A stretch of DNA of 64,000 bases. Origin: Tribonema minus. Lineage: Eukaryota > Sar > Xanthophyceae > Tribonematales > Tribonemataceae. Made by a program: the position numbers and the translations under genes. The stretch's first letter is position 1. Each line of letters opens with the position of its first letter. Positions 46,501 to 57,690 of this stretch are shown piece by piece. Location: NCBI GenBank assembly GCA_017506865.1, contig JAFCMP010000512.1, positions 434,001 through 498,000 on the forward strand, read 5' to 3'. The notes beneath the pieces are model-generated. The model worked only from the letters and a program-made list of their open reading frames with translations. It made no database searches and had not been told where the DNA came from.

Positions 46501-47141
46501 ATGCATCAGCAGCTGGGCTTGACCGTCGTTCCGCGGCTCTCAGGCAGGTGTAATGCTGTAATTTCACAGTGTTCACAGCTCAGTGTTTTCCGAGGTACCC
46601 CAAATGGCCAAGCAGCTGCAGTGGCAATGCAAGAGTAGATTCATGCATGGCGTTTTATTCAGCTGCCGGGTTGTCTGCTATACAGCCATGGCAATCAACA
46701 GCTTGTGGCATGTGCAAATCACAGAGTGCACGTGTCGTGTCACCAAATGGTAAAGGCTCAAAGCTCACCTTCCTGCGCTCCGTTACTCTGGCCCGGCGCA
46801 CGCCTGCTCCTGAATGCCAACCCTCTGGTCATCTCTACACCCTCCACCAACGCAATGACCTTCCCGGAATGTGGGTTCGTCAACTGTCCCGTCATGTGCC
46901 ACACAGCAGGTCCCGTGCTGATGGCAGGCGGTAGGTCGCGTCTTCGCCACCACTGCAACTTGGCTAAGGGACTTTGGTGCGTCTGCTGCTTCCGTTGCGC
47001 CAGTGGCTTTCCCGTTCGCATGGCATGAAACTCTCGGAGGGCTGTCGGTGTCCATCTTGAAGTTTGTGTGTCGCCCGAAGCTCCCAAGAGCAGAATTATG
47101 GCTAGTATCACGTTCTTCGATGTTTTCGCTGCTGTCATCAT
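43579..47141 (-). CDS. Secreted or organellar protein of unknown function
   Basis: Five exons join in phase: 47141-46769, 46434-46247, 45528-45288, 44703-44501 and 43767-43579, giving 397 residues (416 if the upstream ATG at 47198 is used). The preferred start gives an N-terminal signal-like segment (TSKNVILAIILLLGASG), implying entry to the secretory pathway or an organelle. Readable blocks are WHMTGQLTNPHSGKVIAL, RVLTNPWQAYSVSAVHKFFV, LLDPATKKPLHVFRHTAAGK, EWPDGHVITGQ, VFSLNFFVSARSG, and GLMTYHRYGECPSWYAPGKM. The C-terminus is PLGDPWWQVWKRI. The pattern of TNPW, LDP-x-T and a later WYAP-like block is loosely like DUF1838 proteins, but I would not assign that. A Ser- and Gly-rich insert lies in the third exon. 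It is head to head with the histidine phosphatase gene. The exon chain is well supported; the function is not known. Confidence 0.78.
44203..44300 (+). repeat. Dispersed repeat (GAGCTCTAGGTGACAA family), intact-site copy
   Basis: Starts ACGAATCAAAAAGATCGTAG and runs through GAGCTCTAGGTGACAAGGTG and GGTTAGCCGCAAGTGCCTTC. It lies in the intron between the last two exons of the unknown minus gene. It shows the uninterrupted GGTTAGCC site used to interpret the MITE at 39564-40111. Confidence 0.75.
44311..44370 (-). repeat. Duplicated exon end with donor in the unknown minus gene
   Basis: On the minus strand this reads GGGGAATGTCC...CTCCTGGCAAGATGTGCAGC...ATGCAG followed by GTGAGC. It matches the end of the exon 44703-44501 (GECPSWYAPGKMCSLDMQ, then GTGAGC) with only a few base changes (GECPSWYAPGKMCSLGMQ). 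It lies about 130 bp further into the intron. The donor is conserved too. Confidence 0.85.
46009..46186 (+). repeat. Dispersed repeat (GAGCTCTAGGTGACAA family), longest intact copy
   Basis: Begins GAATCAAAAGATCGTAGAGC, continues through GGTTAGCCGCAAGTGCCTTC and TTGGCCACGAGTCAAACA, and ends with TTGTGTGCAAGCTTTTAGCG and TTCGAGGCATTGG. It lies in the intron 45529-46246 of the unknown minus gene. No coding frame or terminal inverted repeat is evident. Confidence 0.75.
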
Positions 47142-47351
47142 CTTCGCTCGTGGATCCTTCCTCGCAGAGAGGGATCTGGCGCGCTGGATCTTCAGCATCA
47201 ACTTCAGACGAGATGAGATGTTGAGGTTGAAGAAGTTTTACTCAGCGGTGGCAAAACCAGAGACTGCGCCTGCAGCAAACAGTACAAGTGCTGAGGAAGT
47301 GTTCTCAGCCTGCTTGCCCAAGTACGGTTTCGCACCCGAGCAGAGGTCATC
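47142..47351. promoter_or_regulatory. Shared intergenic region of the unknown gene and the histidine phosphatase
   Basis: About 210 bp separate the preferred start codons of these divergent genes. If the upstream ATG (47198) is used for the minus gene the gap is 153 bp. No specific site can be claimed. Confidence 0.4.
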
Positions 47352-50300
47352 ATGGCGAGTGCCACTGAGCCTTCAGCTATCGGCGCTGCCAGCGATGGCG
47401 TCAACAGCAGGCGAACAGTGGCTGCCGTAGAGCGAGGCCAAACCGTGACTCTGCACTTTGTGCGGCATGCACAGGCGACCCACAACGAAGCTGCTGAGAA
47501 GCGCGGCAGAGAGGCATATTCAGACCCTGTAAGTCAGAGTTATGTCATTCGTGTCACGTCATTTTAGGCTTTTGAAGGTTCGAACATGCTGTACATATAC
47601 ATGTGCACCTGCCAAGTTCACAACAGTCATCGTCGAGCTGCCTCGCCGGAGACTGTGCATGAGCATTACGTCTGCAGTAATCCTGGGAATACGTCGCCTG
47701 CCTCGCATCTGCTGCTAACCAGATGCGAGGTTCTGAAGGTCTTATCGTGTGGATTCAAGATTATCATTATGATAGCTTGGGATTTTTGATCTTGGTCACA
47801 AGCATCATCAGCCATCATGCACTGGGGTGGCAAGTATCAGCACCTTCAGCATTACAACTTCAACTTCCTGATGGTCAAAACACATCCGCCGCAGCCATGT
47901 CCTGGCAGTTGTTGCCATCAAGGTGTCGATCAGGGTTCGGTAATCCACTGTCTTTTTTTTCCTTTTTTCTCAGGTTGAGGTGAGATCAGGGCTAGGTATA
48001 GCGTGCAAGTTTTGATATTTTGTGACAAGCATCATCAGCCACCATTAACTGGGTAGGCAAGTTTCAGCTGATTCAGCTTCACATCCACAAATCAGCTCCC
48101 AATTACCTCAACGTCCTTGCACATGGTTCTATTGTGACTTTTGCAGGCGTTCATGGATGCCAGGCTGACAGATTTGGGGCGGGAACAGTGCCGCACTCTG
48201 CAGGGGCGGGTGGTCTCGAACTGTGAGGAGGTGCAACTCATGGTGGTGTCTCCCATGTCTAGAGCCATAGACACTGCGATGATTGCCTTCGACAAGGTAC
48301 GCGCTTGTCTTCGTGAGTGGAAGTGGCAGTGGCTCTGCAACTCGGAAGTGGCAGTACTGGAATATACCTACAGTTATGGCGTATTCATTTTATGATAGTG
48401 GCGGTGATGGTGGCATCAAGACCCGTGGCGATATGCCATTGAGACCTTGCAGAAGCTGACTGCACTCGGCAGCGCAGAGAGCCTTAAACGATCTGATCAG
48501 TCAACGACACGAGTCAGCGACGAAAGTCATGCCGCCTCCACAAATGGGCTGTGACTCACAACACATTGTGTACATCCTTAAGAACATGAGCGTGCTGAGC
48601 ACAGATGGCGCTTGACTTATGTTATTGCTCACGCTGGATTCTTATCGGCCACCATCTACATCTTGTGCATGTCGTAAGGTTGCATGCATGTGCGTGCATC
48701 ATTCGTCACGATGGTGTTCACATTCACGCTGTGTACCCCGCTGCTGCTGACTCTGCTCGCTGGTGCACAGGTCCCCAGTCACGTGCCTTGGATTGCGCTA
48801 GAATGCATTCGGGAGCGGTCAGGGAACCACGCGTGTGACAAGCGGAGAACGTGAGTTTGCTGTCGTAGCTTTGAGCATAAGCAGATTGGGGATGGGGATG
48901 GCTGCGTGCGTGGCAATGTGCGCATGTAGCATACTGATGGCTTGCGGTACCAAGTCGTGTCAGAGTAGAGGTGGCTAAAGGAGTCATATGCGCTGTGGCA
49001 GGTGTACATGTATGCCCCTGCATGCGATTGCTGCGTGTCAGTCGCGTGCGAAGCAGCTGCCACGATGGTGACTGCTGCGAAGTCGCACGAGAAGCGCGAG
49101 ACCCGCCCTTCCGCGTTGTGCTAGCATATTGCAATATGTGGCAATTGCAGCTAGACGTACAGTGGCCTGATGCATGAGCTGAAGCAACTTCATGAAGCTG
49201 CAGAATCCTAGCATCCTCTACAAAGATCGCGATCCTAGGTCAGCCCCCAACAGGTCCGACCACGGCTGCCTTGGCATGCATCTGTCCGTTATGTGAGGCT
49301 TACGACTGATGTGCATACTTTTAGGCCGCCTGCCACTTTACTAGCCATGGGGCGCACAATGCGTCTCTCGCATACTATCTGCGCCTGCACACCTGTATAC
49401 AAAACGAGTTTGTCACGTGCGTTTGGTTTCGCATGTGTGCCCAGACTTGAAGTACCAATGCGGCAGTTGCACTGACTGTTGTGCATGGCTGACTCCCACT
49501 GTACCTTCACTGCATCCCGGCTCTGTTTGGTTTGCAGGAAGACTGAGCTGCTGCAGCAATACCCTCAAATAGACTGGTCAAAGGTGGAATCGGATTCGGA
49601 CGTGTATTGGGATACGCTGGGAGATGACAGGTACTACCCTGTCAACATGTGAACCTTTTCATAACCCGACTTTTCCAATTGGTTTAGTTGGGGAGTAGAA
49701 ATTCAAGGCCTGTGAAGTATTCACAAACCAACATCACAACTGCAAAGTGTCCACATCGTACCTGAAGTGTGACCATGCATGATGGAAGTACTTAAGGATG
49801 TATGTGTGGTCGTGTGCGCCAGCTGTCAGGCACATGAGGCACTACTGTACGGCCCCTCCACGGCAAATTGCAATGCCATAGCGAGAAACACAACGTGTAA
49901 TGGCAGTAATTGTCAACAACGACCCTTCACAAAGAATATAGAAGTACAAACTTCAATATGCGAACCTCAAAAGCAGAGGCCCTCACCGGACATCCCCAAG
50001 CACGCATGCGGCTGCGCTCACAACTCTTGTCTGTGCACATACAAAGCATCTGCAACAAGCGAACCCTGTGCTGTGGAACACGGGTATGTAGCAGCGTTGG
50101 TGCACATGCGCAAAACAAAAAAGGTGCCGGTGCCGGTTGGCAATATATCCTGCATGCAGCATTGGTGCAGAATTGCTCAACACAGATGCCGGCCGGCAAT
50201 GGCGAAATGGCTGTCAGCGCAAAATGCATCCTAGTTACCGGTGCAAGAGTGCTGGAGGCAGTGCTTACCAACCGTGCCGCACCCGCTTGACTACTAGAGG

Positions 50301-50791
50301 TTTGCTTCGCTGGATTTATTGGAGAATGCACTGACTGCCATGTAGACAGACGCGGCCAGCAGCCTCTGTTCTGCAACGTGTGCGCAGCCACACCACCGCC
50401 CTTTGCCCTGCTGCAATTGATACCAACTGTACTCCTGTTCCACCGTGCGCTGGCACCGGTGATACACTGTGTAGTTTCAAACATGCATCACAAAGTTTGC
50501 CCTGACCGCCCATGTTTTGGCCTTGAGTGCACCAGTGCAAGTGCATGAGATAACTGTGACAACTGCCCCCTACTCCACCCCCCATCCCTGTGCAGAGAAA
50601 CTGATGAGATGATGGAAGACCGCGCGCACGCGCTCTTCGACTGGATCCGCAGCCGCAGCGAGACCAACATAGCCATTGTCACGCACAGCGCGTTCCTGTC
50701 GGTGCTCTTCAACAAGGCCGTGCGGTGCGGCGCGCGCCTGCAGCGCTGGTTTGACAATGCTGAGCTGCGCACCGTCCTCATGCAGCTCTGA
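47352..50791 (+). CDS. Histidine phosphatase (phosphoglycerate mutase-like)
   Basis: The family hydrolyses or transfers phosphate through a phosphohistidine. Five exons, 47352-47528, 48147-48296, 48771-48850, 49538-49630 and 50596-50791, join in phase for 231 residues. The catalytic motif is VRHAQATHN (residues 37-45; RHA instead of the commoner RHG). The second exon reads LTDLGREQC and then MVVSPMSRAIDTAM, the family's D-x-x-LTxxGxxQ and SPxxRAxxTA blocks. The third has ALECIRE and CDKRR, and the fourth YPQIDWSKVESDSD. The last holds the second catalytic histidine in IAIVTHSAFL (His197). The CDKR and FP-x-IDFS-like blocks resemble plant and algal phosphoglycerate mutase-like proteins of unknown substrate rather than glycolytic enzymes. 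The start is the first ATG in frame. Confidence 0.9.
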
Positions 50792-53128
50792 ATCTGACTC
50801 TGAGTCGTGCTCCAAGGAGGCCACGGCATGCGTGTATATTGTGTGTAGAGTGTTGTTGCGGGTTTCAAGACAGCACACATCAATTGCATTTTATCAAAAA
50901 TGAAAGTTGCCTTCTGACATGTACTTCAAGAAGTATATGCTTGCTTTGCCTGCAACTGCTGCCTGCACATCAATGAGCCATGGTGCATGCATGTGTTGGG
51001 TCCAGTCAACCATGTATGCTTTATGCTTTAGTTCTAAAGCAGAGTCATGCAGCTGGCACAATGATGAAAGTCAAGCCTCTCATTGACACCAGCCATGCCA
51101 GATCACTCATTTGCAGTCTCTGCTGTTGCAAAATCAGCTGCTCAGTCGTTGGCTATGTCCAGGCCGTCTGAGAGCACTGAATTATACAGCATGCCAGTAG
51201 AACATTAGGATGTGTATGTGTTTCAGGCATCTACAAATTGTATGGGTACCGCACCACTTTCACTCATAATGGTGCTCGATCCTCTAAGTAGGCACCTGTG
51301 CATTGTGCGTCATCACTGGGAGATTAGCGGCATCCATGTTGTTGAGAGAGAAAACTGGAATGCTACTTACTGTATGCGTCAAGCAAATGGTAATCTTGCG
51401 CAGTTGCAATGCACAAACAAATCTGGACATCATCAAATGCTCGGGCACAAACGAATGTGAATATAATCAAATGCTTGGTTGCACGCACCAAGATGAAGGT
51501 GAACAGCAGTATATACGTATATTGATGCTCTACTAACAGACGGTAGCCTGCAGACTTGTCAGGCGCAGCATATGCATACAGGTGCATGCATGCACTTTTT
51601 CGAGGCAACAGGGCTTGCCTTGCGAGGTTCTGATATTAAAATAAACAATCATTGTGCATGTACAACCACATGCGCACTTCAAAGGTGCATCCTCACATTG
51701 CCCAGCATGCGATAGTAGCTTTAGATGAATATTGCAAGGACCACCGACATACAGCGCCAAAGCAAACTGCGAAACATGCAGGGCATGGTAGGACATTGCA
51801 TGTGGTTGTTGCTGGCGGCAATGACAATGCACAACAAGCAGGGCAATGAATGAGGTGCAACCCTGCCATCACAGCGAAAACATGCCAAAACAGCAACAAA
51901 CAGCAGCACCAGCAGCACATGTATGTGCATACGCAAGTGACAGAAACACCCATCTGCATTAAAAATGGTACAGATCGGCGAGAAAGAAGGCCGCCGCATG
52001 AGGCTACTTACATGCAATGATGCCATGTGTGTTAAAACAGCACTTGGTTCCCGAAACGAGCGCTGCTCGCAACACCCACCACTGGTGGCTAGAGGGCAGC
52101 GCCATCAAACAACAATACCAAACTGGTACCCCAAACTTACTATGTGCCTAAGTGCGCATCTAACATCTACCCGCCCCACGCACGTCGCGTGCAGAGCGTG
52201 GGTCGACATTGTGTCATGAGAGCGCTACAGGGGGGGCGCCTTAACCCCCTTGCCCCCCCCCTGCGCAGGCGCGCATGCAGGGGGATAAGGGGGGCGGCAC
52301 GGTGCAGGCAGACATCGAGCAAACCTACACACCTTAAAGCCTTCGCGTTACTAGAGTTGGCAGTAGAGAGAGGGGGGGGGGTGGGGGGGGGGGGCAGGGC
52401 CAGACCTTTGAAAAACCACACAGACATAAACACCAAACCGTCAAACGCGAAGGGGGGTGTAGGGGTGGGGGGCAGAGGGGATTTGAGAGATGGAGCTGCG
52501 GCTACTCTGCTGAGTGCGGCACTGCTGCTGGCAAGCGCTCTGCGCTCAGGGAGTGCCGCGCTGACCAACTTGATAGCTGGGGATGGCGTGAGAGGGGGGG
52601 TGAGGGGGGGGGGGGGGGGGGGGTTGAATGCGAGATGCGTGTGTGCTAGCAGCGCACTTGCGCACGGGGGGCAGCGGGCTGTTGGCCTGCTGTCGCCGGC
52701 GCCGCGCCAGCCAGGAAGGGCTGCGCCAGTGGGCTCGCTGAGACCAAGCGCGCTGTTTGGCAAGCGTCATGTCAGCGCTCCGAATTCCGCGCAATCTGTT
52801 AGCTGAGGGCGTGAACGGGGGGGGGGGGGGGGGGGGGGGGCTCTTGAGGGTGGAAGGCTCAGTGTTGGCTAGGGGCACACACGCGGCGCGTTAGGCTGGT
52901 GGCCTGTGCTGCTGTGCCTGCCGCGCCAACCCGCAAGTGCTGCGCCTTTGGTCTCCTGTGCTGCTTTTTTGGGCTGCCGATTGGCGCACGCTTCGAAGAA
53001 GCGCGCCTGTTGACAACGCCCGTACCGTTTTATGCACCGGTGCCTTTGCTGCCGTGGGTGCCATGGCGAGTGCTGCTGCGGGCAGCCGCCAGGCTGTGAA
53101 GTCGTCGCCCTGATTTTGCGAAATGTGC
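50792..53128. other. Long intergenic stretch with poly-G tracts
   Basis: No gene is supported. Long G-runs occur at about 52372-52395, 52591-52623 and 52818-52841, and GC-rich open frames here on both strands are composition shadows. An inverted pair of C-run and G-run segments lies around 52235-52290. Confidence 0.45.
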
Positions 53129-55179
53129 TCAGCACTTGGGCGCAGTCATGGCAGGCTGCAGCACCGCCGCCATGGCCGCGCCGCACTGCGCCACCACGCG
53201 CTCCGCTGGGCACTGCTGCTGCTGCTCCTGTTGCAGCTGCTGCTGGCAGTGCTGCAGAAGCAGCTGCAGGCGCGCAGCCGCCGCGGACTCCGCCGAGGCG
53301 CCTGCTCCTGTGCTCGGTGGCGACTGGGGCGGCGATGAGAGCACGCCAGCCTGCTGTTGCTGCTGCAGGGCCTGCTGCTGCAGCAGCAGATGGAGCTGCC
53401 TGGCAGCTGCGTCAGCCTCCAGCGACCCCGTCGCTGCGCCCTGAGGCGACGATGGCGGCGACAGCAGAGCCGGGCTGCCGACAGCTGCAATCTCCCCCAT
53501 CGCCGGTGCAGTGATAGGAGCACACAGCGACGGGGCGGCAACGCATTGTGGGCTGACGCAAGATGGGCTGCCGGGCGGTGGAGAATCCCACTGCCGCTGC
53601 CCGGTTGCGACGAGCTCGAAGAACCAGACGCCTGGCCGCAAGCGCGACTCGCGAGCGACCCAGCCTCTGGGAAGATCTGGCGTCTCGGTGGGAGCCTCGC
53701 ATATCGCCAGAAGGCTCTCGCGCGAGAGTGTCGTAACAGCCTTGGACGCGTGATGGTCCGCGCTGAGAGTCGATCCGCAGGGCAGCTCTATGCGTGAGTC
53801 GGGGCGAGCTCGCGCCAGGAAAGTGAACAGGCGCCAGGCTTCCCTGTGACGGCCGAGTCCCTGTAAGGCGGCTGCCTTGAGATAGTAAGGCTTCACCTGC
53901 GACAGGAGCACCAAAAAGCGTTTTGCGTGTTAAATAACGGACAGAGGCTGCTGACGAATCAGCGTGCATGCGTCAATGGAAACGAGTGGAGATGCATCAC
54001 TGACGACAACATAGCAGCCCACTATGGCGTACACACATAGGCGTGTATTCTGACAAATCCACAGATGAATCTTGCTGCGGGGTCGCGAAACTAAGAACTG
54101 GAGGGATGCAGATTGCATGGGTCTAGACTGCGCGTTGAAGCAGCGTGAGGACGCGAAGATTCGCTGTTGCGCGCGTGACCTATGACATCATGAGTCTAAC
54201 TGAGAAAAACACAAGCGAGCATTTGACATCAACTCACCCAATCTCGTTCCAATGCGATGGCAGCGTCGCAATCCGCCAAGGATTCCTCGTTTTTGTTCAA
54301 CGCTATGAGCACGGAAGCCCTGTTGTGATGTAATGATGCGCGCAACGAAGGCTCCTGCGCTCGCCAATGTCGGCACAGGCGGAGAGCTGTGGAATACCTC
54401 CTGAGTGCCTGCTCGACGATCAGATTGCAGCAACACGGCGCTTAGGGACTGCTACCTTCAAGCAGGTTTGAGCAGGTGTTTTGACGCAACAAAACATCAG
54501 GATGACCTCAGCCAGACAGCCAATGCACACTCACAAGTACCACGACACACGCTGGCAACCAGCCTCATGCCACAAGCGCACTCAATTTGCGTTAGTGCCT
54601 GGTGGCACACCGTTGCGGAGGAATGCACCGGCTGGGGCACGCGTAGATAAGAACACACCTTGTGCACGCCGCACAGCGGCAAATGGCGCCTGTCGCGAGG
54701 CTAATCACCTTTGAAATCAGCTCTACTGATAATGCAAGGAATCACGCTGTTTGCGCGCGATGTGCTCGTAAGAAACAAGCATGTTCAACACGTTCCGCTG
54801 ACACACACCTGCTCGAGACAACGCCGCCGTACCAGCTCGTCTGCCTTGCGCCTGAGAGTCAGGATTCGCCCCGGCAGGGCGTCCTGAAGGGACGACCACC
54901 TGCCTGACACAGCCTTGCTGTGAAGCTGCACCTCCTCCCGCTCCGGGACGTCGTAATGTGTGGGGTCAGGTTCGCTGGCGAAGGTGGAACACTGCCTGGG
55001 TGTGATGTTCAGCTGCCTGAGGACAGCCGACGCCAGCTCGCGCCACTCCATTTCCTCCTCCCAGCCCATCCTCACATGCCCGCTGTGTATCTCCTCCGCT
55101 TGCCCACGCTCCCACCGCCCGGCTGCTGTGAGTGTACCAGACGCTTCTTCAAGCTGCAAAAGTTGCTCCTCAGATTTTG
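53129..55179 (-). CDS. TPR and WW domain protein with polyglutamine tail
   Basis: Exons about 55179-54809, 54408-54238 and 53896-53129 join in phase for roughly 435 residues; the true 5' end is unknown. The middle forms tetratricopeptide repeats: ADELVRRRCLEQ joined to ALRRYSTALRLC, HHNRASVLIALNKNEESLAD then CDAAIALERDW, and YYLKAAALQGLGRHREAWRL. The last exon then has a WW domain (LPRGWVARESRLRPGVWFFE, ending TGQRQWDSPPP), which binds Pro-rich ligands. After it come Ser/Pro-rich sequence and CAG-type polyglutamine tracts to the stop. TPR arrays of this kind occur in Hsp70/Hsp90 co-chaperones; combining one with WW is unusual. The first exon overlaps a segmental duplication whose second copy is at 62770-63590, so that part of the gene exists twice. 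Confidence 0.8.
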
Positions 55180-55790
55180 CTCGGCACAAAGCAGAAACCA
55201 AACCGAGGATTACGCTCCGCCGTCACTACTGGCGCAGTTCGCCTGAAAGGCACACCGTGCACCACAGACTGCGCCAGCGATACGATGAGCAAGGCAGGTG
55301 TCGACGTCATGGCGCCATCTCGAAGCGTTGCTGCACATGCATGGCGGGTATTTGAGCGCAGCAAGTTGAAGCAGCCAGATTTTACCCCAGGGTGGACTCA
55401 TCACAGGTGCGCTTGCGAGAGCCCATGATACATGTTCGATCTTGTATCATGATGGTGCTTGCTGCTTTGCTCTGCGCCAGCGCAACAACTGGCATCATCA
55501 TGGCGAAGGCAGTGATTACTTCGTTCAGTCAGGCCCCTCCGCAATGGCAATGGCGGCCCTTTTCGTGCCTCTCAGACCTGCCGACTTGCTGTATTAACAT
55601 ATCACATCGGTGCTGACAAGCCCTGGCCACGTATGAAACACACCGCTGACTTGGCGCCGTGCGGCGTGCTTCGCAGCTCTGCCACAATTGCCTCAGAGTC
55701 TTTGATTATTATGGCGCCAGAGCACAGAGTAACGCGCGCTGACTGCACACATTTGTTTCTCAGACACAACGCCGCTCTGGCTGGGCTGCA
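54970..55790. repeat. Segmental duplication, copy 1
   Basis: About 820 bp closely identical in the same orientation to 62770-63590. It begins TTCGCTGGCGAAGGTGGAAC and includes the 5' part of the TPR-WW gene plus about 600 bp upstream. Differences are scattered single bases and small indels. The coding part in the other copy has no stop. Confidence 0.9.
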
Positions 55791-56655
55791 GTTGTAGACA
55801 GGTAGTTCGCTGTAGTTCATGAGAAGATCACATATCTGGTGACACAAATAGGTTATCAATGCTGTAGCCAACTGGCTCTCGTGCACAGGCGTTGTTCACG
55901 CAGTCCCGCACTGTTTGCTGTTGCATCATTCGATTTAATTCCTGATGTCCGTACAGACTGTACTTATGATCTTGTATTTATAGCAGCCCCAAGGTGGGCT
56001 TGATGCGTTGGATAAGAATGCAAAAAACTAAAATCGGACGGGCCCTTAGAGCCCTGCGTTGCAGGCTTGTACTAGACTCATGGGGGGCAGACACAGCGGC
56101 ACCCAGTCTGAGCCACACCTATCGTAGCCGATGTCTCCATCTCTTGAGCGAAAACGCCGGAGGACCGCGGTTATGCCTCTAGTATACATTTGGGCCAGAG
56201 GCGCCCGGTCCTCGATTCCTTGCCTAAGCACGCCGCTGACGTGCCTGGCCGAGGTTCTCTTTCTTGCGTGTTCAAGCAAACGATCTACAGTGTGCCCTGA
56301 TGCTATCCGTATCCCCATGTTCCAATATCCCCTGCTGCTGCCCAAAGCCGTATCCTCACCACACGCGACTCCGCAGCTCCTGCTCACAGCCAGCATCTCC
56401 CATCCCCTTGCTGCCTGATGCACCCTCGCCACCATCAGCGCCACCGCGAGTGCTGCCGCACCTCTCGGTGCTAACGAGCAGTATGTACTGTTTCAGAACG
56501 CATTCCTCGCGCCCACGTGATGATGTATGTACGACCATGTATGTACTTGTATTATATTCCACTTGTGGCTGTGGAAATGCCATGTTGTAGGTGTGTCGCC
56601 TTGTTCTCACTCTTTGGATGTAGCATGCAAAGCTTGCACGCCACACCCCGCCCCC
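55791..56655. other. Spacer with a dispersed repeat and a LINE tail piece
   Basis: No gene is supported. A dispersed repeat (56030-56165) shares blocks with 38.1-38.4 kb. At 56536-56585 a minus-oriented LINE-type 3' piece reads, on the minus strand, CATTTCCACAGCCACAAGTG followed by GAATATAATACAAGTACATACATGG broken over the junction. It is also found at 57500-57545. Confidence 0.5.
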
Positions 56656-57299
56656 CACATCACCCCCAACAAAGCACCCGCAAGCGACTGTCCCCCACAT
56701 ACTAGCAGGGATACCAAACAAAGCTACAAGACTCTCCCCCCACAGACAGACCCGTCTTAGGGCCACCCAGCTCCACGCAGACTCCATCTCAAAGTTTTCA
56801 TGCAGGCCAAGGTCACCATAATGGGCCCTGAACTGGAGATTGTGGCTATCTACGTGAACCCCGATATCATAAAGATAAGCAGAGGGAGTCACTGGGCGCC
56901 AGGCGCTGACGCTAGAAAGAAAGGCCATATAACTAAGCAAAGCATCGCCTCCTTGATGAGCGGGACGGTGGTTCACCGGGCCTCCCATATCACCCCCAAC
57001 AAAGCATCCGCAAGCGACTGTCCCCCACACACTAGCAGGGATACCAAACAAAGCTGCAAGACTCTCCCCCCGGGCCCACAGACAGACCCTTCTAAGGGCC
57101 ACCCAGCTCCACGCAGACTCCATCTCAAAGTTTTCATGCAGGCCAAGGTCATCATGATGGGCCCTGAACTGGAGATTGTGGCTATCTACGTGAACCCCGA
57201 TATCATAGAGATAAGCAGAGGGAGTCACTGGGCGCCAGGCGCTGACGCTAGAGAGAAAGGCTATATAACTAAGTAAAGCATCGCCTCCTTGATGAGCGA
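56655..57299. repeat. Tandem duplication of a 0.33-kb unit
   Basis: The segment starting CACCCCCAACAAAGCACCCG at 56661 recurs at 56991 (CACCCCCAACAAAGCATCCG) and the two run in parallel through CCAAGGTCA-x-CAT-ATGGGCCCTGAACTGGAG to GAAAGGC-x-ATATAACTAAG. The plus strand stays open in one frame through each (MGPELEIVAIYVNPDII). On the minus strand the frame YDIGVHVDSHNLQFRAH resembles frames in the next repeat. Probably transposon-derived; class uncertain. Confidence 0.75.
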
Positions 57300-57319
57300 G
57301 GTCACGGCAGGCTGCAAGC

Positions 57320-57690
57320 CTGACAAGATATTGCCATGTATGTACTTTTTATTAATTCTCGCTCAGGGCGCGAAAAAGCCCAGATGATTGGCATCTAGCT
57401 GTAAGGAATCTACATGTCGTATGACAGTCTGAAAGTGTCGCAACGACAACCACTCAAACGCCGCCGCCGCCAAATGGCATCTCGGGGTCCTCCCCTACGT
57501 CCTCCATGTATGTACTTTTATTATATTCCACTTGTGGCTGTGGAAATGCCATGTATGTACTTTTTATTGATTCTCGCTCAGGGCCATGCATGTACTTTAA
57601 TTTATTTCTTTTATTATGTGTACTTTTATTGATTTCGCTTCGCAAGGGGCGCGAAAAGCCCTCTCTTTGGATGTGCACTCAATGCAACAT
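57320..57690 (-). mobile_element. Nested array of 5'-truncated LINE 3' ends (minus)
   Basis: Read on the minus strand, at least four truncated 3' ends follow one another. They are a piece ending in GCGAAGCGAAATCAATAAAA, a short GAGCGAGAATCAATAAAA piece, a CCACAAGTGGAATATAATAA piece, and a longer copy. That copy starts within EDVGEDPEMPFGGGG (the same C-terminus as the 11.1-12.1 kb LINE) and runs through its UTR to GAGCGAGAATTAATAAAA. Three of the junctions are AAAAGTACATACATGG. So copies of one or more RLE-LINE families sit head to tail, each joined at the same GTACAT-containing sequence. Confidence 0.75.

Noticed and set aside
52144-52806. 220-codon plus frame and its minus-strand counterpart
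   Set aside because: Both run through poly-G tracts and simple GC-rich sequence without any recognisable motif.
56655-57299. Plus-strand frame MGPELEIVAIYVNPDII as a gene
   Set aside because: It is short, present in both units of a tandem repeat, lacks splice support, and is balanced by an equally long minus frame.
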